Assembly: GCA_963754135.1 (NCBI GenBank)
Contig: CAVWEY010000004.1
Coordinates: 310,001 to 374,000, forward strand
DNA: 64,000 nt
Direction: 5' to 3'
Origin: JAJFUI01 sp963754135
GTDB taxonomy: Bacteria > Planctomycetota > Planctomycetia > Pirellulales > Thermoguttaceae
The notes under the pieces were generated by a model. It searched no databases and was not told where the DNA came from. It saw only the letters and a program-made list of their open reading frames with translations. Of the stretch, positions 22,423 through 32,310 are shown piece after piece (positions within the stretch are counted from its first letter, which is position 1; each line of letters opens with the position of its first letter). The position numbers were made by a program, and so were the translations under genes.

Positions 22423-24348
22423 ATGTGCGGCATTGCCGGTGCGGTGTGGAACGATCCCGACAAAGCCCTGGAGCGGGAAACGCTCCAGCGGATGATCGAC
22501 GTGTCTGCGCCACCGCGGCCCCGACGGCGAGGGAATGTATCTGAGTGGTCAGGGTTCAGAGGTCAGAGGTCAGGGTTCAGTCGCTCTCGGCCATCGCCGC
22601 CTGGCGATCATCGACCTGTCCGGCGGCCAGCAGCCGATGGCCAACGAAGACGGCTCGGTGTGGGTCGTCTTCAACGGCGAAATCTACAACTTCCGCGATC
22701 TGCGCCGCCGGTTGGAGGGGGCCGGCCACCAGTTCCGCACCCAAAGCGACACGGAAGTGCTCGTCCATCTCTACGAGGACGAGGGGCCGGAGATGCTCCC
22801 GCATCTCAACGGCATGTTCGCCTTCGCCCTCTGGGACGCCCGGCGGGGGCAACTGCTGCTGGCCCGCGACCGGCTGGGCAAGAAGCCGCTGGTCTATCGG
22901 CACGAGCCGGGCCGGCTGCTGTTCGCCAGCGAGTTGAAGAGCATTCTGCAAGTGCCCGGCGTGCCGCGGGAGATCGACCCGCAGGCGCTGGACGATTACC
23001 TGACCTACCAGTACGTGCCGCATCCGCGGACGATTTTCCGGGGCATCGCCAAGCTGCCGCCGGGCCACTACGCCCTGTATCGGGAGGGCCGGCTCGAGGT
23101 GCGGCCGTACTGGCAGCCCGATTTCAACGTCGAGGAGGACCGGCCCGCCGGAGGAATACGCCCGGCAGTTGCGGGAGTTGCTCACCTCGGCGGTCGAGAT
23201 GCGTTTGCAGAGCGACGTGCCGCTGGGGGCGTTCCTGTCCGGCGGGATCGACTCGACGATCATCGTGGGGCTGATGTCGCAACTGGCCCAAGAGCCGGTG
23301 CGGACGTTTTCCATCGGGTTCCCGGTCAAGGAGTTCGACGAGACCGCGCTACGCCCGGCGTGGCGGCCGAGCGGTTCGGCACGCTCCACGAGGAGTTTCA
23401 GGTGCGGCCGGACGCGATGGAGGTGCTGCCCCGGCTGGTGTGGCACTACGACGAGCCGTTTGCCGACAGTTCGGCGGTGCCGACGTGGTACGTCTCGCAA
23501 CTGACCCGGCAGCGGGTCACGGTGGCCCTGACCGGCGACGGCGGCGACGAACTGTTCGCCGGCTATCCGCGCTATCTGGCGGTGTGGCTGGCCGAGGGAT
23601 TCGACCGGTTGCCCAAGATGCTCCGGCGGGCTGTTAGCCGCCGGCTATTGGCAGAAGTTGCCCGGCGGCACACGGCAGAAGTCGCGTTCGCCGGCGTTTC
23701 AAGCGGTTCGTCGAGATGCTCCGGCTGCCGCCGGGCCGGCGGTACTTGGAGTGGATTGCCATTTTCGGGGAGGCCCGCCGCGGGCCGCTCTATAGCGACG
23801 GACTGCTCTCGGCGCTGCCCGAGGCCGATCCGCTGGAGTTCCTCGCCGCCGCGCTCCGCCGGGCCAACCGCCGCGACGCCGTGACGGCCTTCAGCCTGGC
23901 CGATCTGGTGACGTATCTCCCCTGCGACCTGATGACCAAGGTGGACATCGCCTCGATGGCCCACGGACTGGAATGCCGGCAGCCGTTTTTGGACTATCGG
24001 GTGGTGGAGTTGGCGGCGGCCATGCCGCGGCGGCTCAAGTTCCGCCGCGGCCGGGGCAAACGCATCCTACGGGAGACCTTCGCCGACCTGCTGCCCGGGG
24101 CGATCCAGCGCCGCTCGAAGATGGGCTTCGGCGTGCCGCTGGACCACTGGTTCCGCCACGAACTCCGCGACTACACCCAGCAGGTCCTCTTCGACAAGGG
24201 GACGCTGGAGCGCGGCTACTTCCGGCCCGAGGCGGTGACCCGGCTTTGGGACGAGCACCAGCAGGGCCGCTTCAACCACGGCTACCGCCTCTGGGCGCTC
24301 TTGTTCCTCGAATTGTGGCAGCGGGAGTGGTGCGGCAAGCCGTTGTAG
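22423..24348 (+). CDS. asnB: Glutamine-hydrolysing asparagine synthase; six apparent frameshifts
   Basis: Repaired length is 646 codons. The mature N-terminus is MCGIAGAVWNDPDKALERET, with Cys2 as the glutaminase nucleophile. Then come HRRLAIIDLSGGQQPMANED and FNGEIYNFRDLRRRLEGAGH. The synthetase half has the PP-loop LSGGIDSTIIVGLM, LTGDGGDELFAGYPRY and PCDLMTKVDIASMAHGLECR. Breaks at about 22506, 23146, 23346, 23357, 23643 and 23695 each vanish if GC is restored at GCGC or CGCG. It contains a GGTCAGAGGTCAG-type repeat (about 22543-22580) and a 22-base element shared with mutL (23629-23650). It makes asparagine, or amidates an envelope sugar or peptide. Confidence 0.85.
23629..23650. repeat. 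22-base element shared with mutL
   Basis: GGCTGTTAGCCGCCGGCTAT followed by TG is identical here (inside asnB) and at 56413-56434 (inside mutL). Its centre, TAGCCGCCGGCTA, is a near-palindrome. Chance identity of 22 bases in 64 kb is negligible, so it is a dispersed repeat present in two coding regions on opposite coding strands. Confidence 0.75.
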
Positions 24349-24389
24349 GGTGCGCGAAACGCACCACGGACTTCGGGGAAGGAGCAAAG

Positions 24390-24833
24390 GTGCCCGCTAT
24401 GCAAATCGTGCTTGCCCTTTTTTCCTTGTTGCTGGCCGCATTTTTCTTTGCCGTGGCAATCGCGTGCCTTCGCATCGGAGGTCTTGCCGGGGCGGTTATT
24501 CTTGCCGCCGTGGGAATCCACTCCGTCGTTCTTGCTGTCGTTTTCTTCATGCGGGCGGCGCGAGGTCGCGGGCGTGACGGCCTGGGGACTCTCGATGACG
24601 GGGATGGCGCCAAGTCATTTCGCCTTCTTCGGCCCGCCTGCCCGCGCTGCGGCGACCGGACGACGCGGTTCGATTGGACCGCGATCGGCAACCTGTGGCG
24701 CGTGCCGGCGGCTGTGGCGACGGCAATGACCGCCTATTTCCCGTTGGTGGGCATTCGTTTCCGGTGTCCCAAGTGCGGCCAGCGGTTTGTTGCCTTTTTC
24801 GACGCGAGCACGGCAGCCGGGAAGTGGCGATAA
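24390..24833 (+). CDS. Membrane protein with C-terminal zinc ribbon
   Basis: A 147-residue protein. GTG at 24390 is chosen as start because AAGGAG lies five bases upstream; an ATG at 24399 is the alternative. Two hydrophobic segments (LALFSLLLAAFFFAVAIAC and AVILAAVGIHSVVLAVVFFM) are followed by a cytoplasmic zinc-ribbon-like part with CPRCGDRTTRF and RFRCPKCGQRF, two C-x-x-C knuckles about 37 residues apart. No enzyme motif is seen. A protein with a similar plan is encoded at 55204-55662. Confidence 0.6.
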   Translation: MPAMQIVLALFSLLLAAFFFAVAIACLRIGGLAGAVILAAVGIHSVVLAVVFFMRAARGRGRDGLGTLDDGDGAKSFRLLRPACPRCGDRTTRFDWTAIGNLWRVPAAVATAMTAYFPLVGIRFRCPKCGQRFVAFFDASTAAGKWR

Positions 24834-24849
24834 GCCCCACCCAGGCATT

Positions 24850-25206
24850 CAGCCCGACGCGTCCCGCTCGTTGCTACACACAAGTTAGAAGGTCGAAGTG
24901 TCGGGCGCAATTCTCCATTCTGTCCCTTTTCTCTAGCCCAGGCGTTCACGCCTGTGGTCCGAGAGTCCGTCGTTGATATTTCATTTTCCTTCAGCCCCCT
25001 TTAGGGGGCGCGATTGGTTTGTCGGCGAGAATCGGCTCAGAACCAGGTCCATCGCGCCCCCTAAAGGGGGCTGAAGGAAAAGGGAAACGATAATTTCGCT
25101 CCCTCTCCACAGGCGTAAACGCCTGGGCTTGGGAAAAGTAACGTAGGCAAACGTCTTGGCCACTCCAAGCCAAGCAACTTGTGTGTAACAGCCCGACGCG
25201 TCCCGC
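24850..25206. repeat. 357-base nested inverted-repeat element with direct-repeat ends
   Basis: Layers from outside in: an 18-base direct repeat CAGCCCGACGCGTCCCGC (24850-24867, 25189-25206); an inverted pair TACACACAAGTT (24875-24886, 25176-25187); an inverted 23-mer with one mismatch (24935-24957, 25107-25129) whose arms are self-palindromic (AGGCGTTCACGCCT); and a perfect inverted 31-mer (24984-25014, 25051-25081) with self-complementary CCCCCTTTAGGGGG. No open frame of note. It looks like a non-autonomous mobile element or nested insertions of small palindromes between asnB-linked genes and the aldo/keto reductase. Confidence 0.75.
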
Positions 25207-25400
25207 AAGGCTGGCGGTTCATTGACGCTTACGTATAATGACCAGAAGCGTGAGCCGTCGTGTTGTGGCTGGCGGCGTTGCGGCGGTCGGTAGCGGACGG
25301 CGAAGCGGTTGGGCCTGCAAGCCACGCTACGCGCCCGCGGCTGGCCGTGGCCATAATAAAGACTCCCGCGCCCCTTTATATTTCCCGAAGGAGAGAAGAA

Positions 25401-26399
25401 ATGCAAAAGCGCAAACTCGGAAACAGCAACCTGGAAGTCTCGGCCCTTGGGCTGGGCTGCATGGGGATGAGCTTTTCTTACGGCCCGCCCAAAGACAAGC
25501 AGGAAATGACCTCCCTGCTCCGGGCCGCCGTGCAGCGCGGCATCACGTTCTTCGACACCGCCGAGGTCTACGGCCCGTTCACGAACGAAGAGCTTGTGGG
25601 CGAAGCCCTGGCTCCCTTCCGCGGGCGAGTGCTGATCGCCACCAAGTTCGGGTTCGACCTGAGTGGAAGCGATACGCGGCCGGGTGCGGCGGGCCTGAAC
25701 AGCCGGCCGGAGCACATCAAGCAGGCCGTCGAAGGCTCGCTCAAGCGGCTCAAGGTCGAGACCATCGACCTGCTGTATCAGCACCGGGTCGACCCGGACG
25801 TGCCCATCGAAGACGTCGCCGGAGCGGTCAAGGAACTGATCGGGCAGGGTAAGGTCAAGCACTTCGGCCTTTCCGAAGCCGGCGTGCAAACGATCCGCCG
25901 CGCGCACGCGGTCCAGCCGGTCACTGCCCTTCAGAGCGAATACTCGCTGTGGACGAGGACCCCTGAGAAGGAAGTGATACCGACACTGAAGGAACTCGGA
26001 ATTGGCCTGGTGCCGTACAGCCCTCTGGGCAAGGGCTTTCTCACGGGCAAGATGGACGAGAAAACGACCTTCGACAGCTCCGACTTCCGCAGCACCCTGC
26101 CTCGCTTCACACCGGAGGCCCTCAAGGCGAATCAGGCGCTGGTCAGTCTGCTCGGCCGCATCGCACGGCGGAAGAACGCGACAACGGCCCAGATCGCGCT
26201 GGCCTGGCTGCTGGCCCAGAAGCCGTGGATTGTTCCGATCCCAGGCACCACGAAGCTGCACCGCTTGGACGAGAACATCGAGGCCGTCTCGGTCGAACTC
26301 ACGCCGGACGACCTGCGCGACATCGAAAGCGCCGCGGCAAAGATTACGGTCCACGGGGCTCGCTATCCCGAAAAGCTGGAGCGAATGACCGGCCGCTGA
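25401..26399 (+). CDS. Aldo/keto reductase
   Basis: A 332-residue enzyme of the AKR superfamily, YhdN/AKR11-13-like. It starts MQKRKLGNSNLEVSALGLGC at ATG 25401, with AAGGAG eight bases before it. The catalytic tetrad is visible: Asp and Tyr in FFDTAEVYGPFTNEELVGEA, Lys in VLIATKFGFD and His in DLLYQHRVDPDVPIEDV. The C-terminal NADPH-binding segment is PWIVPIPGTTKLHRLDENIE. It reduces carbonyl substrates with NADPH in the cytosol. It appears monocistronic. Confidence 0.92.
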   Translation: MQKRKLGNSNLEVSALGLGCMGMSFSYGPPKDKQEMTSLLRAAVQRGITFFDTAEVYGPFTNEELVGEALAPFRGRVLIATKFGFDLSGSDTRPGAAGLNSRPEHIKQAVEGSLKRLKVETIDLLYQHRVDPDVPIEDVAGAVKELIGQGKVKHFGLSEAGVQTIRRAHAVQPVTALQSEYSLWTRTPEKEVIPTLKELGIGLVPYSPLGKGFLTGKMDEKTTFDSSDFRSTLPRFTPEALKANQALVSLLGRIARRKNATTAQIALAWLLAQKPWIVPIPGTTKLHRLDENIEAVSVELTPDDLRDIESAAAKITVHGARYPEKLERMTGR

Positions 26400-26504
26400 G
26401 GATCAGACAAGGTCATCACCATTGTCCATCAGGCGTCTTGACTTTGCCGGAGGGCCGCCTAAACTAGAGGGGGCTCGTCCGGCAGTCTTTGGAAGGGTCG
26501 CGAC

Positions 26505-27266
26505 ATGACGAATCCACGCTTGACCGTAGCGATTGCTGCGCTCTGCCTGCTGGAGATAGCAAGCCTGGTTGCCGCCCGGACCTTTCCGGGTGGCGGTGGT
26601 GGCGGCGGCGGGTTCCGCCCGGCCGTGCCTATTGCCGCGGCCATACGCAACCGAAACAGCGGCTACGGCGACTACGGCGGCGTGACCTACAACTACAATT
26701 TCAGCAGCGGCCCGACGAGCATTGGAATGCAGCCGTCGGTCCCGGCCATGACCAGGCCCCAGCCGCCTCAGTCGTACTATTCCGCACCCAGTCCGGCGCA
26801 GATGAACCGCGATTGGTGGTTCCAGTATCAGGGGCAGCAGATGTCGCAGCAACGCGCGCAGGGCTACGGCACGGTCTCCAGGGGCTACGGCGCACCGTCC
26901 GTGGGCTCCGGCGCAGTGCCGGCGGCCTACGGCATCGAGGCGGCCGATTCTCCGCCCCCGGTGGCCATGGACATCATCAAGTGGCCGGTTCTGCTGCAAC
27001 GACCGACTTTCGCCTCCCGGCGGGCGGCGATCGAAGCGCCTTATCGGCGGTCGCCGCCGGGGCTCAGCGTTCCCACCGCGGACGACTATCGCACGATCAT
27101 CACGACGGCGGAAGAAATGAAGGCCATGCTGGAGGGGCTGCTCCAAGAAGGCCCGTTGCAAACGGACCAACTCGACGAGGCCGAGAGCTTCCTCAATCGA
27201 ATTCAAGAACAGGCCCGCCAGCGGGCCCAGCGCGCCGACAGCAAGCCCCGGACCCCGAAATCCTAG
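26505..27266 (+). CDS. Secreted low-complexity protein of unknown function
   Basis: A 253-residue protein with a signal peptide (MTNPRLTVAIAALCLLEIAS). The mature N-terminus has an eight-glycine run and Tyr/Asn/Gly-rich repeats (NSGYGDYGGVTYNYNF). The C-terminal third is helical and charged (YRTIITTAEEMKAMLEGLLQ, then SFLNRIQEQARQRAQRADSK). No family recognised. The next secreted protein starts 32 bases after its stop, so the two probably form an operon. Confidence 0.6.
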   Translation: MTNPRLTVAIAALCLLEIASLVAARTFPGGGGGGGGFRPAVPIAAAIRNRNSGYGDYGGVTYNYNFSSGPTSIGMQPSVPAMTRPQPPQSYYSAPSPAQMNRDWWFQYQGQQMSQQRAQGYGTVSRGYGAPSVGSGAVPAAYGIEAADSPPPVAMDIIKWPVLLQRPTFASRRAAIEAPYRRSPPGLSVPTADDYRTIITTAEEMKAMLEGLLQEGPLQTDQLDEAESFLNRIQEQARQRAQRADSKPRTPKS

Positions 27267-27298
27267 GAACAGAAACTCCAGAAACACGGAGCAAGGTA

Positions 27299-28300
27299 AT
27301 GCAACGCTTTCTAATCGCCGTTTCCCTGGGCATTGTCCTCATCACGGCCGGGACCGTCTCCGCCCAGGACGCGAGAACCGACGCGAAAACCGACGCGAAA
27401 GCCGCCGCGCAATCGCCCAGCCGGGCAATCCGCGGGCTGCTCGACGAGCTGGAAGCCGGCTTCAGCCGCGGCGATGCCAAGCGGTTGGCGGCCTGCTGGA
27501 CCGCCGGCGGCGACTTCGCCGGTCCCGCCGAGCGGGTCGAGGGCCGCGAGAACATCGAAAAGGCGTTCCGGGACTTCTTCGCCACGCACAAAGGCGGCCA
27601 GTTAAAACTTCGCCTCACCTCGTTGCGGATCGCCAGCGATGACCTGGCCTTCGTCGAGACGGTTTCTCAAGTCAAGTCCGGCACAACGGAAGGCACGGAT
27701 GAAAGCAGCGTGCTCAGTCTTGTGTTGGCCCGGCGCGATGGGCGGTGGCTGATCGAAAGCGCCCGCGAAACGGCCGCCGGCACGCTGTCACCGGCCGAGC
27801 GCCTGAAAGCCTTGGCGTGGCTGGTGGGCGATTGGTCGGACGAAGTCTCCCCGCAAAACGGCCTCTCGGTGCGGAGCACTTGTGATTGGACCGCCAACCG
27901 GGCGTTCCTGATCCGTAAATTCAAGGTGGAGGGACCCAACATCTCGCGCCTGGGCACGGAAGTCATCGGCTGGGACCCCCGCGGCCAGAGAATCCGTTCC
28001 TGGGTCTTCGACTCCGACGGCGGTTTCGGCGAGAACCTCTGGGTGCGGGACGGCAACCGCTGGCTCGTCCGCCACACCGGCACCCGGCCGGATGGAAGCG
28101 ACGCCTCGGCCACCAACGTGTTCACCGTCGTCGATGCCGACACCGTGACGGTTCAGTCGAAAGACCGGATGGCCGGCGGCGATCGCCAACCTGACGTCCC
28201 GGAAGTCACGCTCAAGCGTCGGCCGGTGGCCAATCCCCAGGCCACTCCGAGCGAGCCCACGAGGCCGCCGCGGCAGGCCTTGCCGCAGACGAAAGAGTAA
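27299..28300 (+). CDS. Secreted SnoaL/NTF2-like (SgcJ-type) protein
   Basis: A 333-residue exported protein with signal peptide MQRFLIAVSLGIVLITAGTV and cleavage near SAQD. Residues about 40-165 form an NTF2-like domain of the SgcJ/YybH type: RGLLDELEAGFSRGDAKRLA, then GRENIEKAFRDFFATHKGG and LARRDGRWLIES. The second half (WLVGDWSDEVSPQNG, then EVIGWDPRGQRIRSWVFDSD) resembles a lipocalin-like DUF1579-type barrel. No catalytic residues can be named. It follows the Gly-rich secreted protein. Confidence 0.72.
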   Translation: MQRFLIAVSLGIVLITAGTVSAQDARTDAKTDAKAAAQSPSRAIRGLLDELEAGFSRGDAKRLAACWTAGGDFAGPAERVEGRENIEKAFRDFFATHKGGQLKLRLTSLRIASDDLAFVETVSQVKSGTTEGTDESSVLSLVLARRDGRWLIESARETAAGTLSPAERLKALAWLVGDWSDEVSPQNGLSVRSTCDWTANRAFLIRKFKVEGPNISRLGTEVIGWDPRGQRIRSWVFDSDGGFGENLWVRDGNRWLVRHTGTRPDGSDASATNVFTVVDADTVTVQSKDRMAGGDRQPDVPEVTLKRRPVANPQATPSEPTRPPRQALPQTKE

Positions 28301-28589
28301 GGGGATCGGAGAGAAATGGGGAGAAGTCCAGGTTCTTACCGTAAGAGCCGGCGGTAGATGGACGCATCCGCTTTCCTCGCCTCTTCCCCGCCCTCTTCTA
28401 TAGTTGGACTTATCCCCTTGTTCACCTGCCACGGGGTCCTCTTGACAGGCGGTGGGGGAGCGATATGCTGCCGGGTACTCCGGGCCGAGATCGACAAGAC
28501 CCTGCTGGAGCACGACGAGGGGCTGCCAGCGATCTGGCAGAAAGTGCAGACCTAGAAACGGAAGAGCCATAAAAGACGGAGTAATCCAA

Positions 28590-31101
28590 ATGCCCGGCCA
28601 TCTTTTCGTTAATGCCCTTGCCCGTCTGTTGACGGTCCTCTCACTCACCATGGTTACCGCATCGGGGATTGCCACAGAGAGTCCCACGAATCTATTGAAG
28701 AACGCGGGCTTTGAAGATTCCCGGAATTGGCTGAACCACTGGAAGGTCGAGAATACACGGGAAAACGGCGAACCCTATTATGCATTGCTGGACGAGAATG
28801 GCGGTGGCTGGGGCGAAGCGCACCCGCATGACGGCAAGCGGGCCATTGAAATCTATTCGGCGGAGCGCGTGACCCGACTCAGCCAGAAAGTCTCCCTTTC
28901 GCCCGGTCGATACCGCCTGACGGTCTGGGCCTGCAATCAGACTGGAATGGGAGCAGGGGGCCAAAAACTCATTTTGGGCCTGGGCGAGCAGGTCCATACA
29001 ATCGTCGCTCCGATCATGGGCTATCGACCTTATTACGCTGATTTTGATATTGCCGGCGCCGGGGAATATGAGGCCAGCGTCTATTCGCCGGCCTCGTCCT
29101 ATGCCCTCGACGACTTGTCATTGGTGCGGGTTGCCACGTCGGAGCGTGAGGTTCTGCCGTGCCTGTTTGCAGAATTGTGCCCCGCCTCCCCGGAACGGGC
29201 CAAAGGTATCCGGTACCTGCCTGGAAGGCCAATGGCAGTGGGTCAATATGATCGTCTGTGGAGACAGCACCAAGGCGGATTGCCCCATTCTTCATCTGAC
29301 GATCCCAGCCGAAGTGTCGGTATCCGGCTTTAATACGGAACTTTCGGAGTTGAAATGGCGTAATCCCAAGGCCACGAGCCCGGTGTTTCGACGGGAGAAA
29401 ATCGGCCAGGGGGACGGCGCCCATGAGAAAATCTCTTTCGCGATACCTGTGTTTCAAGGCGGAGTTAGCGAGTTTGGCGGGTTCTGGGTCCGCGTCTCCT
29501 CCGGAAAGATCCCGACGCTGCGCGTGCAACTGGAGGACAAGGGCCAATTATTCCCGGCCCGAGAGATCAAGCTGGTGCCGGTCAAACTGCCCAGCCGACA
29601 GGCCACGCCGCGCCGCCTCAAGACCGTGGCCTATTCGGTGTACGACTGGAAGCAGGATCACGAGTGTTGTTTGGCGTCCATCCCGCGGCAGTTTGCCATG
29701 ATGGGATTCAACGTCTGGAGCGACTATGGCTTTTGTGTTCTGGGGAAGAATGCCAGCCCCGAGAAGCTGACTTTTGGAGAAGAATTGCACGCCAAAGTAT
29801 TCCGCGAGTTCGGCGTCAAGGAGTTCTGGCCCAACCACTCCACCATGTGTGAAACCGGGCAAGCGTATAGCGACTTGTCGCAGAAATTCCCGGAGAAAGA
29901 CATGTACGTTGTGGGGGCCGACGGCAAGGTGGATTCGTCATTGTATAACATGCGCTATATCACCCAGGGCGGGAAGGCCTGGCGGGATTCTTCTCTGGCG
30001 GCCTACCAATATACTCTGCGGCAGCCCCGCGAGTTGAAACTGCCCTACGGAAACAGCGGTTACATCAACGATAGCTTGGAAGGCCTCCTCATCAGCTATG
30101 ATCCCGCCACACTGGATGACTTTGTCCGAACGCAGCACGTCCACCGCAAGGAAGTGACGGTGGCCAACCTCCAAGGGAAATTCAAACCCCAGTGGCTTTC
30201 CTATAACATGGAACTGTACACGCGTGTGGCGCGGCTTTGGGCCGATGCCATGCGGGAGGTCGACCCAAACGTCAAGACCATCAATACCCTGAATTCCTTT
30301 GGTCCCTTCGGCAGTGATTCGCTGCCGTTGCGGGAACAGATGGCATGGGCCAAGTCGTTTTCGTATACCATGCCGCAGTGGTATAGCCTGCATTACTATG
30401 GAACACTTTACCGCGACACTGTTTTGCAGGGCCTGAAAGAGAAGGCGTACGGCAGCGACCAGGGCGGCGTGGATGTCATACCGCTGCTGCACGTTTCCGA
30501 AGGGGAACACCTGCAAGACGCAGAGGATATGCGATTCAAGGTCTTCGATCTCGTCTCACTGTCCCCGGCGATCAAGGGAATCGGGTACTTTGTTGCGGCT
30601 TATGGGTTCGGCGATGGAAAATTCATGGCGGGCTTGAGCCGGACGCATACGCTGCTGGCGGACCTGGAGGATTATTACATCGACGGCCAGCGGGCCGATG
30701 CCCTGGCATCCTTCCATCCAGACAAGGGTAAGGAAAGGACCATCCCGCGATTAGATCTGGCCGGCAAGGCCACCCTGATCAAAATGAAAACCCAGAGCGA
30801 CGTGCGGGTCCACAAACTGAATCGACAGGGACGGCATGCCTTGATCACCGTGGTCACCCATTACATGAACTATACCGTCAACGTAAGCAATTTCGGGGAA
30901 TCGGGAGAACTGGTTCTCAATCTGAAAGAACTGGCGGGAAACCCGAAGGGAAAGGTGCTGATCGATCACTTGACGGAAAAGGTCTTGCCTTTGACCGGTT
31001 CCCTGCGAATTGATACGCATGACACTGGCGGTCTCAGACTGCTGGAGATCCTAGATCGAGACGTAGCGGAAAGGCAGTCAACTTCCAGGTCCGAGAGTTG
31101 A
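28590..31101 (+). CDS. Large secreted protein, probable TIM-barrel glycoside hydrolase; one apparent frameshift
   Basis: Repaired length is 838 codons. A signal peptide (FVNALARLLTVLSLTMVTAS) precedes a carbohydrate-binding-like jelly roll (LLKNAGFEDSRNWLNHWKVE to ASSYALDDLSLVRV). The second half has barrel-like features, AMMGFNVWSDYGF, WLSYNMELYTRVARLW and MPQWYSLHYYG, resembling GH42-type families, but I cannot name the family. GGGCC at 29197-29201 is where the frame changes; restoring CG (GGGCGCC) joins the halves. Codon use and GC are clearly lower than in the neighbours, suggesting transfer. Confidence 0.6.
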
Positions 31102-31504
31102 GAAGGAGTTGAAACGGGGGCAATTCCGGGGAGGCAATTCCGGGGACGCAATACCGATCCTGACCGTTTGGGTAGTCTTGGGTTGGAGCGGCGCTCTCGT
31201 GGCTTCACGGCCGAGCGAAAACGGCTTCCAGACACCCGGTAGCGAAAACGGGACGGAGCCCTCTTCGGCCCCCCAATAGCCGCGCCAGCCATCCTACTTC
31301 TTCCCGCCTCGGGGCGTCAAGTTATCCCTTATCCCTCATGCTCTCTCCCTCCTCGCAAATTGGCCTAATTCTTGCTCTTGAAAACTCCCCGGCCGAAAGC
31401 GCATGATGGCGGGCGTGAAAGAAGCTAAGAGTCGAGAGTCGAGAGCCGAAACCTGACGGCTGATAGCTGAAGGCTCACCGCTTCCCCTCAGTTGGAGTCC
31501 GAAA
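31102..31504. other. Intergenic region with short direct repeats
   Basis: About 400 bases with no convincing gene. GGCAATTCCGGGGA occurs twice between 31120 and 31147, and an AGAGTCG heptamer repeat occurs near 31426-31447. Both match the short tandem repeats found elsewhere in this window. A promoter for the following gene may be present but was not identified. Confidence 0.45.
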
Positions 31505-31921
31505 TTGGCCAAAACGCAACCTGTTGACCAACTCGATCACGCGGCAATCCGCCTGGTATCGGCCCGGCCGGACGTTTTTTGCCGGCAAGGCTCGGTGGTG
31601 GCCACGTGGCGGCGACGCGACGGCCGGACGTTTGGCCCCTACTACCGGCTCGTCTACCGTGAGGACGGCCGGCAATACTCCGTCTATCTCGGCCGGGCCG
31701 GGGCCAGTTGCTCCCGTCGTGTTCCGGTCCGCGTTTGCCGCCGCTGCCGCATACGCCGTGATGTACACGTACTTACCGGAGGTCGAACGGCGCCAAGTCA
31801 TTCGCTCCCTCCTTCACTTCGACCGCAAGCGGCGTGGTCTTGGGATCGGCGTAGCGGCCCCGCAGCAGGTCGGGGCCCATGTTTTCGTCGTTTTCCTTTT
31901 TCTCGGGCGAGCGATAGATGA
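31505..31921 (+). CDS. DUF6788-like small protein (3' end uncertain)
   Basis: The first 65 residues (from TTG 31505) contain RQGSVVATWRRRDGRTFGPY, YRLVYREDGRQYSVYLGR, the pattern of DUF6788 proteins often found near mobile elements. After about 31707 the reading becomes arginine-rich and unlike the family, and it overlaps the 3' end of the minus-strand lipoprotein gene by 149 bases. Either the true end is shorter through a frameshift (a GGGGCC at about 31698 is a candidate) or the gene is decayed. Confidence 0.4.
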   Translation: MAKTQPVDQLDHAAIRLVSARPDVFCRQGSVVATWRRRDGRTFGPYYRLVYREDGRQYSVYLGRAGASCSRRVPVRVCRRCRIRRDVHVLTGGRTAPSHSLPPSLRPQAAWSWDRRSGPAAGRGPCFRRFPFSRASDR

Positions 31922-32204
31922 TCGTCACGGCGTAGCGGCCCGGCGGGGCGCCGTCGTAAGAAGCGTAGGTGCTCAACCGGAACGAGCCGTCTCGCCTCAC
32001 TTGGGCCCCCGGCCGCGGCTTTTGGGGGTCCTTGTGATCCAAGGGGAAGAACGTGACTTGGGCCCCTTCGGCGGGCTTCCCGTTGTAAAGAACTCTGCCG
32101 CTCACGGGAGAAACGGATTTGTGCCCGCCGCGACGGCACGAGGCCGGCCCCAGGGCCAATCCGCCGGCGAGCAGCAGCAACAAGAACCTCGGACGCCGGT
32201 TCAT
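31773..32204 (-). CDS. Transthyretin-like (carboxypeptidase regulatory-like) lipoprotein
   Basis: A 143-residue lipoprotein: hydrophobic signal (FLLLLLAGGLALGPASC) ending in the lipobox cysteine. The mature part is a single transthyretin/carboxypeptidase-regulatory fold: VSGRVLYNGKPAEGAQVTFF and GSFRLSTYASYDGAPPGRYA. Planctomycete lipoproteins of this type usually follow a DUF1559 gene. It is the last gene of the 39893-31773 operon and a paralogue of the one at 37199-37633. Confidence 0.82.
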   Translation of the reverse strand: MNRRPRFLLLLLAGGLALGPASCRRGGHKSVSPVSGRVLYNGKPAEGAQVTFFPLDHKDPQKPRPGAQVRRDGSFRLSTYASYDGAPPGRYAVTIIYRSPEKKENDENMGPDLLRGRYADPKTTPLAVEVKEGANDLAPFDLR

Positions 32205-32221
32205 GTAAGACCCTCAATGTC

Positions 32222-32301
32222 GCCGGCACACGCCGTGTGCCGACAGAATTGTTCCCAATGGTGATTGCACACTCCCCTGTCGGCACACGGCGTGTGCCGG
32301 C
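32222..32301. repeat. Perfect 24-base inverted repeat, CACACGCCGTGTG family
   Basis: GCCGGCACACGCCGTGTGCC followed by GACA (32222-32245) is the exact inverse of 32278-32301. Each arm is itself palindromic. The pair lies between the DUF1559 and lipoprotein genes of the operon and may act as an attenuator or RNA-processing hairpin. Other copies of the core are at 17458 and 50056. Confidence 0.7.
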
Positions 32302-32310
32302 TACATTGCG

